Notes: a model not told the origin generated them from the letters alone. DNA of 15,013 bases from Collinsella sp. (GCA_019414465.1 DXLY01000045.1:1-15013), one strand, 5' to 3'; positions 7,501-13,623 are shown, counted from the first letter of the stretch. Numbers and translations are program-made.

Positions 7501-7524
7501 CAGACGTGTTCGCCCACGTTATCT

Positions 7525-7570
7525 GGCCTGCGCCCAGACGGCATCGGTGTCGTCCAGGCGCAGGCCTTTT
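7525..7570 (+). terminator. Rho-independent terminator of the P-type ATPase operon
   Basis: GGCCTGCGCC (7525-7534) pairs perfectly with GGCGCAGGCC (7557-7566), followed at once by TTTT. The 22-base loop can form a further short stem (GACG/CGTC). Confidence 0.8.
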
Positions 7571-7573
7571 GCA

Positions 7574-7603
7574 TTTGACCATGTGCTAGCCTCTCTATAT
7601 AGT
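7574..7603 (+). promoter_or_regulatory. Promoter of the toxin-antitoxin pair
   Basis: TTGACC (7574-7579) is followed by TATATA (7596-7601, 16-bp spacer) or TATAGT (7598-7603, 18-bp spacer). Either gives a good sigma-70 type promoter that starts just inside or after the palindromic operator. Confidence 0.65.
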
Positions 7604-7623
7604 GTTGCTAGCGACGCTAGCAA
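7585..7623. promoter_or_regulatory. Autoregulatory operator with GCTAGC half-sites
   Basis: A perfect 8-bp inverted repeat TTGCTAGC-GAC-GCTAGCAA (7605-7623) begins right after the -10 box. A third GCTAGC (7585-7590) lies in the promoter spacer, 22 bp from the first site of the palindrome. Ribbon-helix-helix antitoxins usually bind short palindromes over their own promoter, so this is the expected site for the gene that follows. Confidence 0.7.
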
Positions 7624-7643
7624 TTGAAGGGAGCGGGATCGAC

Positions 7644-7997
7644 GTGGGTACTGTTAGCGGCATGGCGCAGGTGAATGTTCGCGTAGATCGCTCGGTTAAA
7701 GAGCGCGCCGAGGAAGCGCTGCAGCTTTCGGGCAGGTCACTGCCCGAGCTCATCAAAAAGGTGGTGGTCAAGGTCGCGCAGGGTGGCGGGCAGTGCGAGG
7801 AAGTGCTTGCGGCCGTCGACGACCGGCAGCAGACCGTCGCGCCCGATACTCCGTTCGCCGCATCATGGGCGGCGGCGGATCAGCTTTACGCGGACCTGGG
7901 CATCGCTACGTCGTCCGTATCCGATGCCCGCGATTGGGACGCAATCTATTCCGACGCCATGGATGAGCACTATCGCCAAAAGGGGATGATCCTGTGA
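7644..7997 (+). CDS. Ribbon-helix-helix antitoxin, RelB/DinJ-like
   Basis: A 117-residue protein whose N-terminal part (VNVRVDRSVKERAEEAL through LPELIKKVV, about residues 10-45 from GTG) has the strand-helix-helix pattern of RelB/DinJ-type DNA-binding antitoxins. The C-terminal part is acidic and less ordered in look, with tryptophans and DAMDEHYRQ, as expected for a toxin-binding tail. GTG at 7644 is chosen because AAGGGAG lies ten bases upstream. ATG at 7662 (MAQVNVRVD) fits family N-termini well but has no ribosome site. An earlier GTG at 7602 lies inside the promoter and is rejected. Its stop overlaps the start of the PIN gene by four bases. It should neutralise the PIN protein and repress the shared promoter. 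Pairing RelB-like with PIN, not RelE, is less common but known in kind. Confidence 0.75.
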   Translation: MGTVSGMAQVNVRVDRSVKERAEEALQLSGRSLPELIKKVVVKVAQGGGQCEEVLAAVDDRQQTVAPDTPFAASWAAADQLYADLGIATSSVSDARDWDAIYSDAMDEHYRQKGMIL

Positions 7998-8509
7998 GCG
8001 GGGCTCCCCTCAAAATAATGGTGGATGCCAACGTATGGGTTGATTCGTTTTGCGCCGACCATGCCGAGTCGATTGCCGCGCGTGCGTTTATTGGGCAGGC
8101 GACGGAGGCGGGGGCATTGCTGTTCTTTCCGGTGCATATCGCCAAGGACGTACTGTATGTTGTACAGCACGAACTGAAGCGCAGCGTTCTTGCCAGCGGG
8201 GGAGCGCTCGGCGAGGCTTCTGCCCGCGCGATTGGCGATGCGGCGCTGGCGTTTGTTCGGAACATGACCGAAAACGCCACGGCCGTGGGTGCAGATGCGT
8301 CGGACCTTTGGCTGGCCGACAAATACTTAGCGCTCCATCGCGATTACGAGGACAACTTGGTACTCGCCGCATGCAAACGCGCCCAGGTTGATTACTTGGT
8401 GACCAACGATCGAAAACTGCTCGAACATGCCGATCTTGCAGCAAAGACACCTCGTCAAATGATGCCGATTCTTGCTTTGGCCAAACGCGGCGGCACGGCT
8501 ATCGGTTGA
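7994..8509 (+). CDS. PIN-domain ribonuclease toxin
   Basis: A 171-residue PIN-fold protein. The acidic active-site positions are visible: Asp11 in IMVDANVWVD, Asp120 in YEDNLVLAAC, and Asp139 in VTND, the usual order for metal-dependent PIN nucleases. The start is GTG at 7994, overlapping the antitoxin stop (GTGA), with AAGGGG about eight bases upstream, so translation is coupled. In type II systems such proteins cut RNA (tRNA or rRNA sites in VapC) and stop growth when the antitoxin is lost. The exact RNA target is unknown. The length is somewhat above typical VapC (about 130), with the extra residues in the middle helices. All family acids appear intact, so the toxin is probably active. Confidence 0.78.
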   Translation: MSGAPLKIMVDANVWVDSFCADHAESIAARAFIGQATEAGALLFFPVHIAKDVLYVVQHELKRSVLASGGALGEASARAIGDAALAFVRNMTENATAVGADASDLWLADKYLALHRDYEDNLVLAACKRAQVDYLVTNDRKLLEHADLAAKTPRQMMPILALAKRGGTAIG

Positions 8510-8520
8510 CGTGAGCTGTT

Positions 8521-8559
8521 CGCGGGCCCCTTGGACGACGATGCGCCAAGGGGCCCGCG
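8521..8559. terminator. Bidirectional terminator between convergent genes
   Basis: A perfect 14-bp GC-rich stem, CGCGGGCCCCTTGG (8521-8534) with CCAAGGGGCCCGCG (8546-8559), has an 11-base loop. It lies 11 bases after the PIN stop and nine bases past the end of the minus-strand gene, so it can serve both. The T-tract is poor on both strands. Confidence 0.7.
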
Positions 8560-8567
8560 TCTGCTAT

Positions 8568-9002
8568 TTACAAAAGCTCGGCCTTGATGGTGGGACTTTC
8601 TGCGAGCTGCTCGGCTGCCTTTTCGTTGGAGCTGTCGAGTGCTGCCAGACTGCGGTAGACCCACTCGTTGACCTGGGTGTTCTTGACGCCTGCGGTCTGC
8701 ATAAGGGCGCCTACCTCGCGGATTGCTGCGAACAGATCGGCCTTGGGACCCGCGAGCTCGACCTCGATACCGTGGTAGGCGGCCACGCCGCGGTTCTCAC
8801 TCACGTGGTCGATAAAGCCCTCGACGGTCTCAAGCTGCTGAGTGAGAGCTGCATCATCGTCAACGTCCAGCGCGACGAGTGCGTTCGATACCGTGAGGGC
8901 GGGATGTCCGCAGGGGACAAAGCCCTCGATGACATCCATAGCTTCGGTAATGGTTGAGCCCAGGCCTGCGAGGGCATTGACGAGTTGCTGCTTGGTATCC
9001 AT
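8568..9002 (-). CDS. Conserved-looking hypothetical protein, family not recognised
   Basis: A 144-residue acidic, mostly helical-looking soluble protein with no signal peptide, membrane segment or known motif that I recognise. It begins MDTKQQLVNALAGLGSTI and contains one cysteine in a PCGHP turn. The C-terminal part (NEWVYRSLAALDSSNEKAAEQL) looks like a helical bundle end. The start is well supported: ATG at 9002 with AAAGGA six to seven bases upstream. It is convergent with the PIN toxin and divergent from ssrA, so it has its own promoter. The plus-strand frame over the same DNA (8472-8957) is cysteine-rich and lacks a ribosome site, so the minus strand is the coding one. Function cannot be assigned. 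Confidence 0.75.
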   Translation of the reverse strand: MDTKQQLVNALAGLGSTITEAMDVIEGFVPCGHPALTVSNALVALDVDDDAALTQQLETVEGFIDHVSENRGVAAYHGIEVELAGPKADLFAAIREVGALMQTAGVKNTQVNEWVYRSLAALDSSNEKAAEQLAESPTIKAELL

Positions 9003-9038
9003 AACGGTCCTTTCGACGGGTCAATTTTGCTTGGCGAA

Positions 9039-9064
9039 AATATACGTGACGCGATCGGTAACAA
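9039..9064 (-). promoter_or_regulatory. Possible promoter of the hypothetical gene
   Basis: On the minus strand TATATT (9044-9039) is a good -10 box about 37 bases upstream of the start codon. The nearest -35 candidate, TTGTTA (9064-9059), is only 14 bp away, so the -35 is doubtful. Confidence 0.35.
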
Positions 9065-9134
9065 AAGTGCGAAGTGCGGCGCACATTGGGGTCTTCACAG
9101 CTCGTGCATAGAACAGCTGTCCGCTTTCAGAACG

Positions 9135-9143
9135 TGGTAAGAT
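9135..9143 (+). promoter_or_regulatory. Candidate extended -10 promoter for ssrA
   Basis: TGG-TAAGAT is an extended -10 element (TGn before the hexamer). No convincing -35 is seen. It would start a pre-tmRNA near 9150, about 90 bases before the mature 5' end. That leader holds hairpins at 9155-9170 (CGGGGCTCGCCCCG) and about 9194-9217 (TATCGGG/CCCGATA). No better promoter lies closer to the gene. Confidence 0.4.
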
Positions 9144-9241
9144 AACACTCCACAAGCGGGGCTCGCCCCGTATGTTCCTTGAAAAGTCGACGGTTATCGG
9201 GTGTTTGCAGGCCCGATACCATCCAGACTTTCCCAACATTC

Positions 9242-9605
9242 GGGGGCGACTGGTTTCGACACGATAGCTCTGAGAGAGGAAGCAAGCCGAGGTCTCCTCG
9301 CCTCGTTAAACAGGGGTACCGTCAAATTGAATTGACAACAACTCTTCTTTTGAGCCTATGGCTCTCGCTGCTTAGTTTATAGCGGCGCGTCAACCCGGTG
9401 ATTTCCCCGACACCGGCGCGACGTCATTTTAGGGGAATGCTCCTGCGCACGTAATCGGTATGGCGCGGGCTAAGACCGAACCGGTTAGGACGCCGCGAGC
9501 GTGTCGCTGCGCGCAAAGCGTCCGAGACAAAACCAGCGACTGAGCTTGGAGATGCCAATCAGGGGGCTTTCGTGGACCGGAGTTCGATTCTCCGCGCCTC
9601 CACCA
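9242..9605 (+). ncRNA. ssrA: Transfer-messenger RNA (tmRNA)
   Basis: The 5' end GGGGGCGACTGGTTTCGAC is the classic tmRNA start. It pairs with the 3' acceptor strand CGCCTCC (9595-9601, one G:U), followed by A and an encoded CCA (9603-9605). A tRNA-like T-arm, CGGAG-TTCGATT-CTCCG, lies at 9578-9594. The ~364-nt length and a tag reading frame ending in ALAA confirm it as one-piece tmRNA. With SmpB it rescues stalled ribosomes and tags their products for proteolysis; smpB is not in the window. The adjacent strong terminator gives a clear 3' boundary. It sits between an unknown gene and a repeat-rich gap, and tmRNA 3' ends are common integration sites for mobile elements. Confidence 0.96.
9334..9375 (+). 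CDS. tmRNA proteolysis-tag reading frame
   Basis: Inside ssrA a 13-codon frame reads DNNSSFEPMALAA and ends with TAG at 9373-9375. With the alanine carried by tmRNA the tag would be A-DNNSSFEPMALAA. The ALAA end is the conserved degron. The resume codon is taken as GAC at 9334; the in-frame TGA at 9328 limits it to this codon or the preceding ATT. Confidence 0.8.
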   Translation, partial: DNNSSFEPMALAA

Positions 9606-9613
9606 TAAGTAAC

Positions 9614-9650
9614 AGGCAGGTAGATACTCATATCTACCTGCCTTTTTATT
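9614..9650 (+). terminator. Strong terminator of ssrA
   Basis: AGGCAGGTAGATA (9614-9626) pairs perfectly with TATCTACCTGCCT (9631-9643) around a CTCA loop and is followed by TTTTTATT. Confidence 0.95.
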
Positions 9651-9656
9651 TCTAGT

Positions 9657-9708
9657 CCGTACCGCGGAGAATCGAACTCTATGCAGGGCGCGGGCGTTAA
9701 GCAAACGC
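9657..9708. repeat. 52-bp direct repeat, copy 1 (contains inverted tmRNA T-arm)
   Basis: The first 41 bases (9657-9697) are identical to 9857-9897, and the match extends to 9708 with two mismatches. Bases 9663-9679 (CGCGGAGAATCGAACTC) are the exact reverse complement of tmRNA bases 9580-9596. The copy begins seven bases after the ssrA terminator. Confidence 0.9.
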
Positions 9709-9727
9709 GAAGCGTTTGTAGCCCGCG
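9689..9727. repeat. Long hairpin overlapping repeat copy 1
   Basis: CGCGGGC (9689-9695) pairs with GCCCGCG (9721-9727), and inside it CAAACGC (9702-9708) pairs with GCGTTTG (9712-9718) around a GAA loop. A second small hairpin (CCGGC-CGAA-GCCGG, 9745-9758) follows. Copy 2 of the repeat lacks the second halves of these stems. Confidence 0.65.
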
Positions 9728-9856
9728 GGCGAGGGCGGCGGCAGCCGGCCGAAGCCGGTGCAGCAAATACGCGGATTCTTCGCGCAAAGCTTCAGCCCAA
9801 TATAGATGCGATGTTTATCGAATTTCAGCTGGCCTCGCCCAGCATCAACGGATCCC

Positions 9857-9908
9857 CCGTACCGCGGAGAATCGAACTCTATGCAGGGCGCGGGCGTAAA
9901 GAAAACGC
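9857..9908. repeat. 52-bp direct repeat, copy 2 (contains inverted tmRNA T-arm)
   Basis: This is the second copy, exactly 200 bp downstream of the first, with the same inverted tmRNA T-arm segment at 9863-9879. It abuts the start of the 62-bp dyad array. Confidence 0.9.
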
Positions 9909-9918
9909 CTCAGTGACG

Positions 9919-10142
9919 CAGAGTGGGACGCGTTTTCCCAATGACTGCCCAGGCGGAAACCGCATCCCGGAATCTAAGCTCGGAATGGGATACATTTTCC
10001 GGATGACGCCTCAAGTGGAAGCTGCGACCCGGAATCGAGCCGTAGAGTGGGACATGCTTTCCCCATGGCAACCCAGGCGGAAAGCGCATCCCGGAATCGC
10101 CCCTCAGAACGGGACGTGCTTTCCGCCAGCCGCCCCCTCAAC
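9919..10142. repeat. 62-bp tandem array of alternating inverted 14-bp sites
   Basis: Three full and one partial 62-bp units are present. Each full unit has a left arm like GGGACGCGTTTTCC and an inverted right arm like GGAAACCGCATCCC, then CCCGGAATC or close to it. Left arms start at 9925, 9987, 10049 and 10111; right arms at 9955, 10017 and 10079. Distances alternate exactly 30 and 32 bp. Written on one strand the sites follow GGGAYGCGYTTTCC. The fourth unit lacks a right arm. Confidence 0.92.
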
Positions 10143-10213
10143 TCCAAAACCCATGCGCCCTCCATTCCAAAACTGGGTAGAAGAAAGCCAAAACGCAATC
10201 GCAGGAGGTCAAT

Positions 10214-11092
10214 ATGACTGCAGAAGATAAGGCAAAGAACGCCGGCAAGGTCGCGCTCGTTTTGGAGGGCGGCAGCTTCCGCGGACAATTTACCGCAGGC
10301 GTACTCGACGTTCTCATGGAGGCCGGCGTCGAGATTTCGGCCGTCTACGGTGTGTCGGCAGGCGCCCTCAACGGCGTGAACTACAAATCGCACCAGATCG
10401 GTCGCGTCAATCGCATCAACCTGACCTTCTGCAATGACAACCGCTACATGGGCGCCGCGTCGTTTGCGTCCACGGGCTCCATCGTGGGCTACGACTTTAT
10501 CTTCAACGACGTCCAGGACCGCTTGGATCCTTTTGATAACGAGACGTTCGACGCGAGCCCCATTGAGATGTATGCCGTCGCGACGGACATGCTGTTTGGA
10601 ACCGCTGCCTACCTGCCGGTCAAAAGCGCCGTGCTCGACCTCGACGCCGTGCGCGCCTCGACCTCGCTGCCGTTGGTGACGCCGCCGGTCGAGATCGACG
10701 GGCACAAATACGTCGACGGCGGCGTAGCCGATTCGGTCCCCGTCGAGCACGTGCTGGAGGAGGCGGGCTTCGATCGCGCGGTTGTCATTGTCACGCAGGA
10801 CCGCTCGTACGAGAAAAAGCCCTACGAGTTTATGCCCGCCGCACGCGCTCGCTATGCCGACTACCCCTACCTGCTCGAGGCTATCGAGACGCGCCACGAC
10901 CGCTATAACATCCAGCGCATGCATCTGTGGAAGTATGAGCGCGAGGGCCGCGCGCTGGTCGTTGCTCCGCAAAAGCCGGTCGAGGTCGGCCACGTTGAGC
11001 ACGATCCGGCAAAGCTCCTCGACCTGTATATTCAGGGCCGCCAGGAGGCAAAGCGCCTACTGAGTGATATCGAGGCATTTGTCGAGCGCTAA
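10214..11092 (+). CDS. Patatin-like phospholipase / acyl hydrolase
   Basis: A 292-residue cytoplasmic-type patatin family enzyme, expected to hydrolyse acyl esters of lipids with a Ser-Asp dyad. The oxyanion loop EGGSFRG (18-24), nucleophile elbow GVSAG with Ser48 (46-50), and the DGG motif with catalytic Asp168 (168-170) are all present and in the right order. No signal peptide or transmembrane segment is seen. Length and motif spacing fit the bacterial YjjU-like patatin proteins. The start is firm: AGGAGG six bases before ATG at 10214. It seems to be a single-gene unit: the dyad array lies upstream and the ribosomal operon has its own promoter downstream. I see no clear promoter between the last repeat arm (10124) and the start. 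The natural substrate is not known. Confidence 0.9.
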   Translation: MTAEDKAKNAGKVALVLEGGSFRGQFTAGVLDVLMEAGVEISAVYGVSAGALNGVNYKSHQIGRVNRINLTFCNDNRYMGAASFASTGSIVGYDFIFNDVQDRLDPFDNETFDASPIEMYAVATDMLFGTAAYLPVKSAVLDLDAVRASTSLPLVTPPVEIDGHKYVDGGVADSVPVEHVLEEAGFDRAVVIVTQDRSYEKKPYEFMPAARARYADYPYLLEAIETRHDRYNIQRMHLWKYEREGRALVVAPQKPVEVGHVEHDPAKLLDLYIQGRQEAKRLLSDIEAFVER

Positions 11093-11155
11093 TGTCGCGA
11101 CGTCATGACCCATGGATGACATGTGCAGAAACTCTGGTCGGAGCCAAAATACCTG

Positions 11156-11183
11156 TTGACTCGTACGGCGAGCGGGGTAATAT
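11156..11183 (+). promoter_or_regulatory. Promoter of rplM-rpsI
   Basis: TTGACT (11156-11161) and TAATAT (11178-11183) are 16 bp apart. The start would lie near 11190, giving a ~60-base leader. Confidence 0.6.
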
Positions 11184-11189
11184 GGACGG

Positions 11190-11221
11190 GTTACTTGCAG
11201 AGCCCCGTGAATCTCTGTAAC
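11190..11221 (+). promoter_or_regulatory. Folded leader of rplM, possible L13 autoregulatory site
   Basis: GTTAC (11190-11194) pairs with GTAAC (11217-11221), and AGAG (11199-11202) with CTCT (11213-11216), leaving a TTGC bulge and a 10-base loop. A bulged hairpin just before rplM fits the known class of L13 leaders that bind the protein product. Identity with that class is inference. Confidence 0.4.
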
Positions 11222-11249
11222 AACACGTACTGTACATGGAGGAGTCTAA

Positions 11250-11693
11250 GTGATTTCGAAATCGACTCACTACGCCAAGCAGGGCGAGGTCCAGCGCAAC
11301 TGGGTTCTCGTCGACGCCGATGGTGCTGTCCTGGGCCGTCTTGCCACCCAGATCGCAATGATCCTGCGCGGTAAGAACAAGCCCCAGTTCACGCCCAACA
11401 GCGACTGCGGCGACTTCGTTGTCGTCATCAACGCCGATAAGGTCCAGCTTACCGGTAACAAGGCCGACACGAAGACCTATTATCGCCACAGCGGCTACAA
11501 CGGCGGCCTCAAGGCTGAGAGCTTCCGCCAGGCTATGGAGAAGCACCCGGAGAAGGTCATCGAGCGCGCCGTTCGCGGCATGCTGCCCAAGACCACCCTC
11601 GGCCGTGCCCAGATGACCAAGCTTAAGGTCTACGCTGGTGCCGAGCATCCGCATGCTGCCCAGAACCCCACGAAGATTGAGCTGGAGGCTTAA
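11250..11693 (+). CDS. rplM: 50S ribosomal protein L13
   Basis: A 147-residue L13, the normal length, an early-assembling protein of the large subunit. It shows the family pattern from NWVLVDADGAVLGRLAT near the N-terminus (about 18-34) to the signature region VRGMLPKTTLGRAQMTKLKVYAG and EHPHAAQNP at the C-terminus. The start is GTG at 11250 with GGAGGAG five bases before it, a strong ribosome site. It is the first gene of the conserved rplM-rpsI operon; rpsI begins two bases after its stop. Expression probably follows the promoter at 11156 and perhaps feedback through the leader hairpin. Confidence 0.98.
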   Translation: MISKSTHYAKQGEVQRNWVLVDADGAVLGRLATQIAMILRGKNKPQFTPNSDCGDFVVVINADKVQLTGNKADTKTYYRHSGYNGGLKAESFRQAMEKHPEKVIERAVRGMLPKTTLGRAQMTKLKVYAGAEHPHAAQNPTKIELEA

Positions 11694-11695
11694 AG

Positions 11696-12091
<396 letters not shown>

Positions 12092-12121
12092 GGTTTTATC
12101 TCCTTACGAGATACAATGTAC

Positions 12122-12165
12122 AAGCGGGGCCTGCCGATTCCTCGGCGGGTCCCGCTTTTCTTTTT
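12122..12165 (+). terminator. Terminator of rplM-rpsI
   Basis: AAGCGGG (12122-12128) pairs with CCCGCTT (12151-12157), with a further CTGCCGA/TCGGCGG inner stem, followed by a T-rich tail TTCTTTTTC. Confidence 0.85.
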
Positions 12166-12214
12166 CGACTAGGGTGGGCGGTTGCATATCGCCTGCTAGG
12201 GAAGGAGCGATCCT

Positions 12215-13552
12215 ATGCCCCAGAACATCTTCGGTACCGACGGCGTCCGTGGCGTCGCCAATGCCGACCTCTCGTGCGACCTCGCGTTTCGCCTGGGCCG
12301 CGCGGCGACCAAGTTCCTTGGTCCGGATATCTGCGTCGGCCGCGACACGCGTCTTTCGGGTACCATGCTCGAGAGCGCTCTGACTGCCGGCATCATGGCC
12401 GAGGGCGGCCGTCCGCACTGCTGCGGCGTCATCCCCACGCCTGCCGTGGCGCTGCTCACCGTCCAGAACGAGCTCGACGGCGGCATCGTCATCTCCGCTT
12501 CGCACAATCCGCCGGAGTTCAACGGCATCAAGTTCTTTAGCCGCAAGGGTATGAAGCTTCCCGATGCTGTCGAGGAGGAGATCAGCGCCTGGGTCATGTC
12601 CGAGGAAGCCATGGCTGCCGATACGCTGCCGACTGGCGCCGGCGTGGGCCACATTATTAAGATGAAGGACGCTCGCAAGGCATACGTCGACCACGCCATC
12701 GATACGCTTGATGGCCTGAGGCTTGATGGCCTGGTCGTTGCCGTTGACTGCGGTCACGGTGCTTCCTGCCAGACTACGCCCGCCGCGCTGCAGCGCCTGG
12801 GTGCCACGGTCCATGCCATCAACACCGATTACTGTGGCACCGACATTAACGTTGAGTGCGGCTCCACCCATCTTGAGCCCCTGCGCGAGCTCGTGCTGCG
12901 CACCCATGCCGATATCGGCCTGGCCCACGACGGCGACGCCGATCGCGTGCTGTTCGTGGACAGCGAGGGCAATGAGATCGACGGTGACTACATCCTGGCT
13001 ATCTGCGGTTCTGACCTTGCCGCTCGCGGCAAGCTCGCCAACTCCGAGATCGTCTCGACCGTCATGTGCAACCTGGGCTTCTCCATTGCTATGAAGGAGC
13101 AGGGCTTCGAAATGGTTCAGACCGCCGTGGGCGATCGCTACGTTCTGGAGCGCATGCTCGCGGACGGCGCCGTCATCGGCGGCGAACAGTCCGGCCACAT
13201 CATCTTCCTGGAGCACAACACCACCGGTGACGGCCTGGTGACGGCTCTGCAGCTGCTGGCCGTGCTCAAGCGCACCGGTCGTACCCTCACCGATCTTGCC
13301 GGCATCATGAAGAAGTACCCGCAGGTACTCGTCAACGTGCATTCCGACAACAAGGCTGGTCTGGACGATTGCCAGCCCATCTGGGATGCCGTCGCTGCTG
13401 CCGAGAAGGAGCTTGACGGCCGCGGCCGCATTCTGGTGCGCCCGAGCGGTACCGAGCCGCTGGTCCGCGTTATGGCCGAGGCCGAGACGCACGAGCTGAC
13501 CCAGCGCGTTGTCGACGACATCGTCGAGGTTGTCAAGCGCGAACTTCCCTAA
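12215..13552 (+). CDS. glmM: Phosphoglucosamine mutase
   Basis: A 445-residue alpha-D-phosphohexomutase that converts glucosamine-6-phosphate to glucosamine-1-phosphate, the step before GlmU on the way to UDP-GlcNAc and peptidoglycan. It starts with IFGTDGVRG. The phosphoserine loop ISASHNPP has Ser96 as the catalytic residue. The magnesium site is DGDADR (239-244), and the C-terminal phosphate-binding loop is RPSGTEP (409-415). Length and all active-site loops match GlmM over phosphomannomutase. ATG at 12215 has AAGGAG eight bases upstream. It follows the ribosomal terminator and is likely its own unit. It shares its substrate, glucosamine-6-phosphate, with NagB further right, which works in the opposite, catabolic direction. 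Confidence 0.97.
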   Translation: MPQNIFGTDGVRGVANADLSCDLAFRLGRAATKFLGPDICVGRDTRLSGTMLESALTAGIMAEGGRPHCCGVIPTPAVALLTVQNELDGGIVISASHNPPEFNGIKFFSRKGMKLPDAVEEEISAWVMSEEAMAADTLPTGAGVGHIIKMKDARKAYVDHAIDTLDGLRLDGLVVAVDCGHGASCQTTPAALQRLGATVHAINTDYCGTDINVECGSTHLEPLRELVLRTHADIGLAHDGDADRVLFVDSEGNEIDGDYILAICGSDLAARGKLANSEIVSTVMCNLGFSIAMKEQGFEMVQTAVGDRYVLERMLADGAVIGGEQSGHIIFLEHNTTGDGLVTALQLLAVLKRTGRTLTDLAGIMKKYPQVLVNVHSDNKAGLDDCQPIWDAVAAAEKELDGRGRILVRPSGTEPLVRVMAEAETHELTQRVVDDIVEVVKRELP

Positions 13553-13582
13553 TGGTCAAAAACGAGTGCCAAGTGGTAAACT
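13553..13582 (+). promoter_or_regulatory. Candidate promoter for the EIIA gene
   Basis: TGG-TAAACT (13574-13582) is an extended -10 element. TGGTCA (13553-13558) could act as -35 with an 18-bp spacer; it overlaps the glmM stop by nothing and starts one base after it. Confidence 0.4.
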
Positions 13583-13623
13583 GTTAAGGCTATTTTGGTC
13601 GATTGGTATGTCCGAGGGGGAGC

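Larger units (their letters stand above)
9651..10213. other. Gene-free, repeat-rich 563-bp gap after ssrA
   Basis: No credible gene lies here. It contains a 52-bp direct repeat in two copies 200 bp apart, a set of GC-rich hairpins between them, and an array of 62-bp units built from alternating inverted 14-bp sites (9919-10142). The open frame at 9811-10230 runs through the array, but the 62-bp period is not a multiple of three, so successive units are read in different frames. This argues against coding. Confidence 0.8.

Noticed and set aside
8472..8957. 161-codon plus-strand frame over the hypothetical gene
   Set aside because: It starts inside the PIN gene and crosses the bidirectional terminator. 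The minus strand has the good ribosome site and more protein-like composition.
9021..9239. 72-codon minus-strand frame before ssrA
   Set aside because: It overlaps the promoter regions of both neighbouring genes and has no ribosome site or motif.
9919..10142. CRISPR array
   Set aside because: There are no identical direct repeats separated by unrelated spacers; the whole 62-bp unit is repeated and arms alternate in orientation. No cas genes are present.
9811..10230. 139-codon frame through the 62-bp array
   Set aside because: The 62-bp period shifts frame each unit, so the repeat is not kept at protein level; no ribosome site and it runs into the start of the patatin gene.
9974..11002. 342-codon open frame on the minus strand
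   Set aside because: It is antisense to the patatin gene and runs into the repeat array; no domain or ribosome site that supports it.
12104..13492. 462-codon open frame on the minus strand
   Set aside because: It is antisense to glmM, starts inside that gene and runs into the rpsI terminator; no domain.
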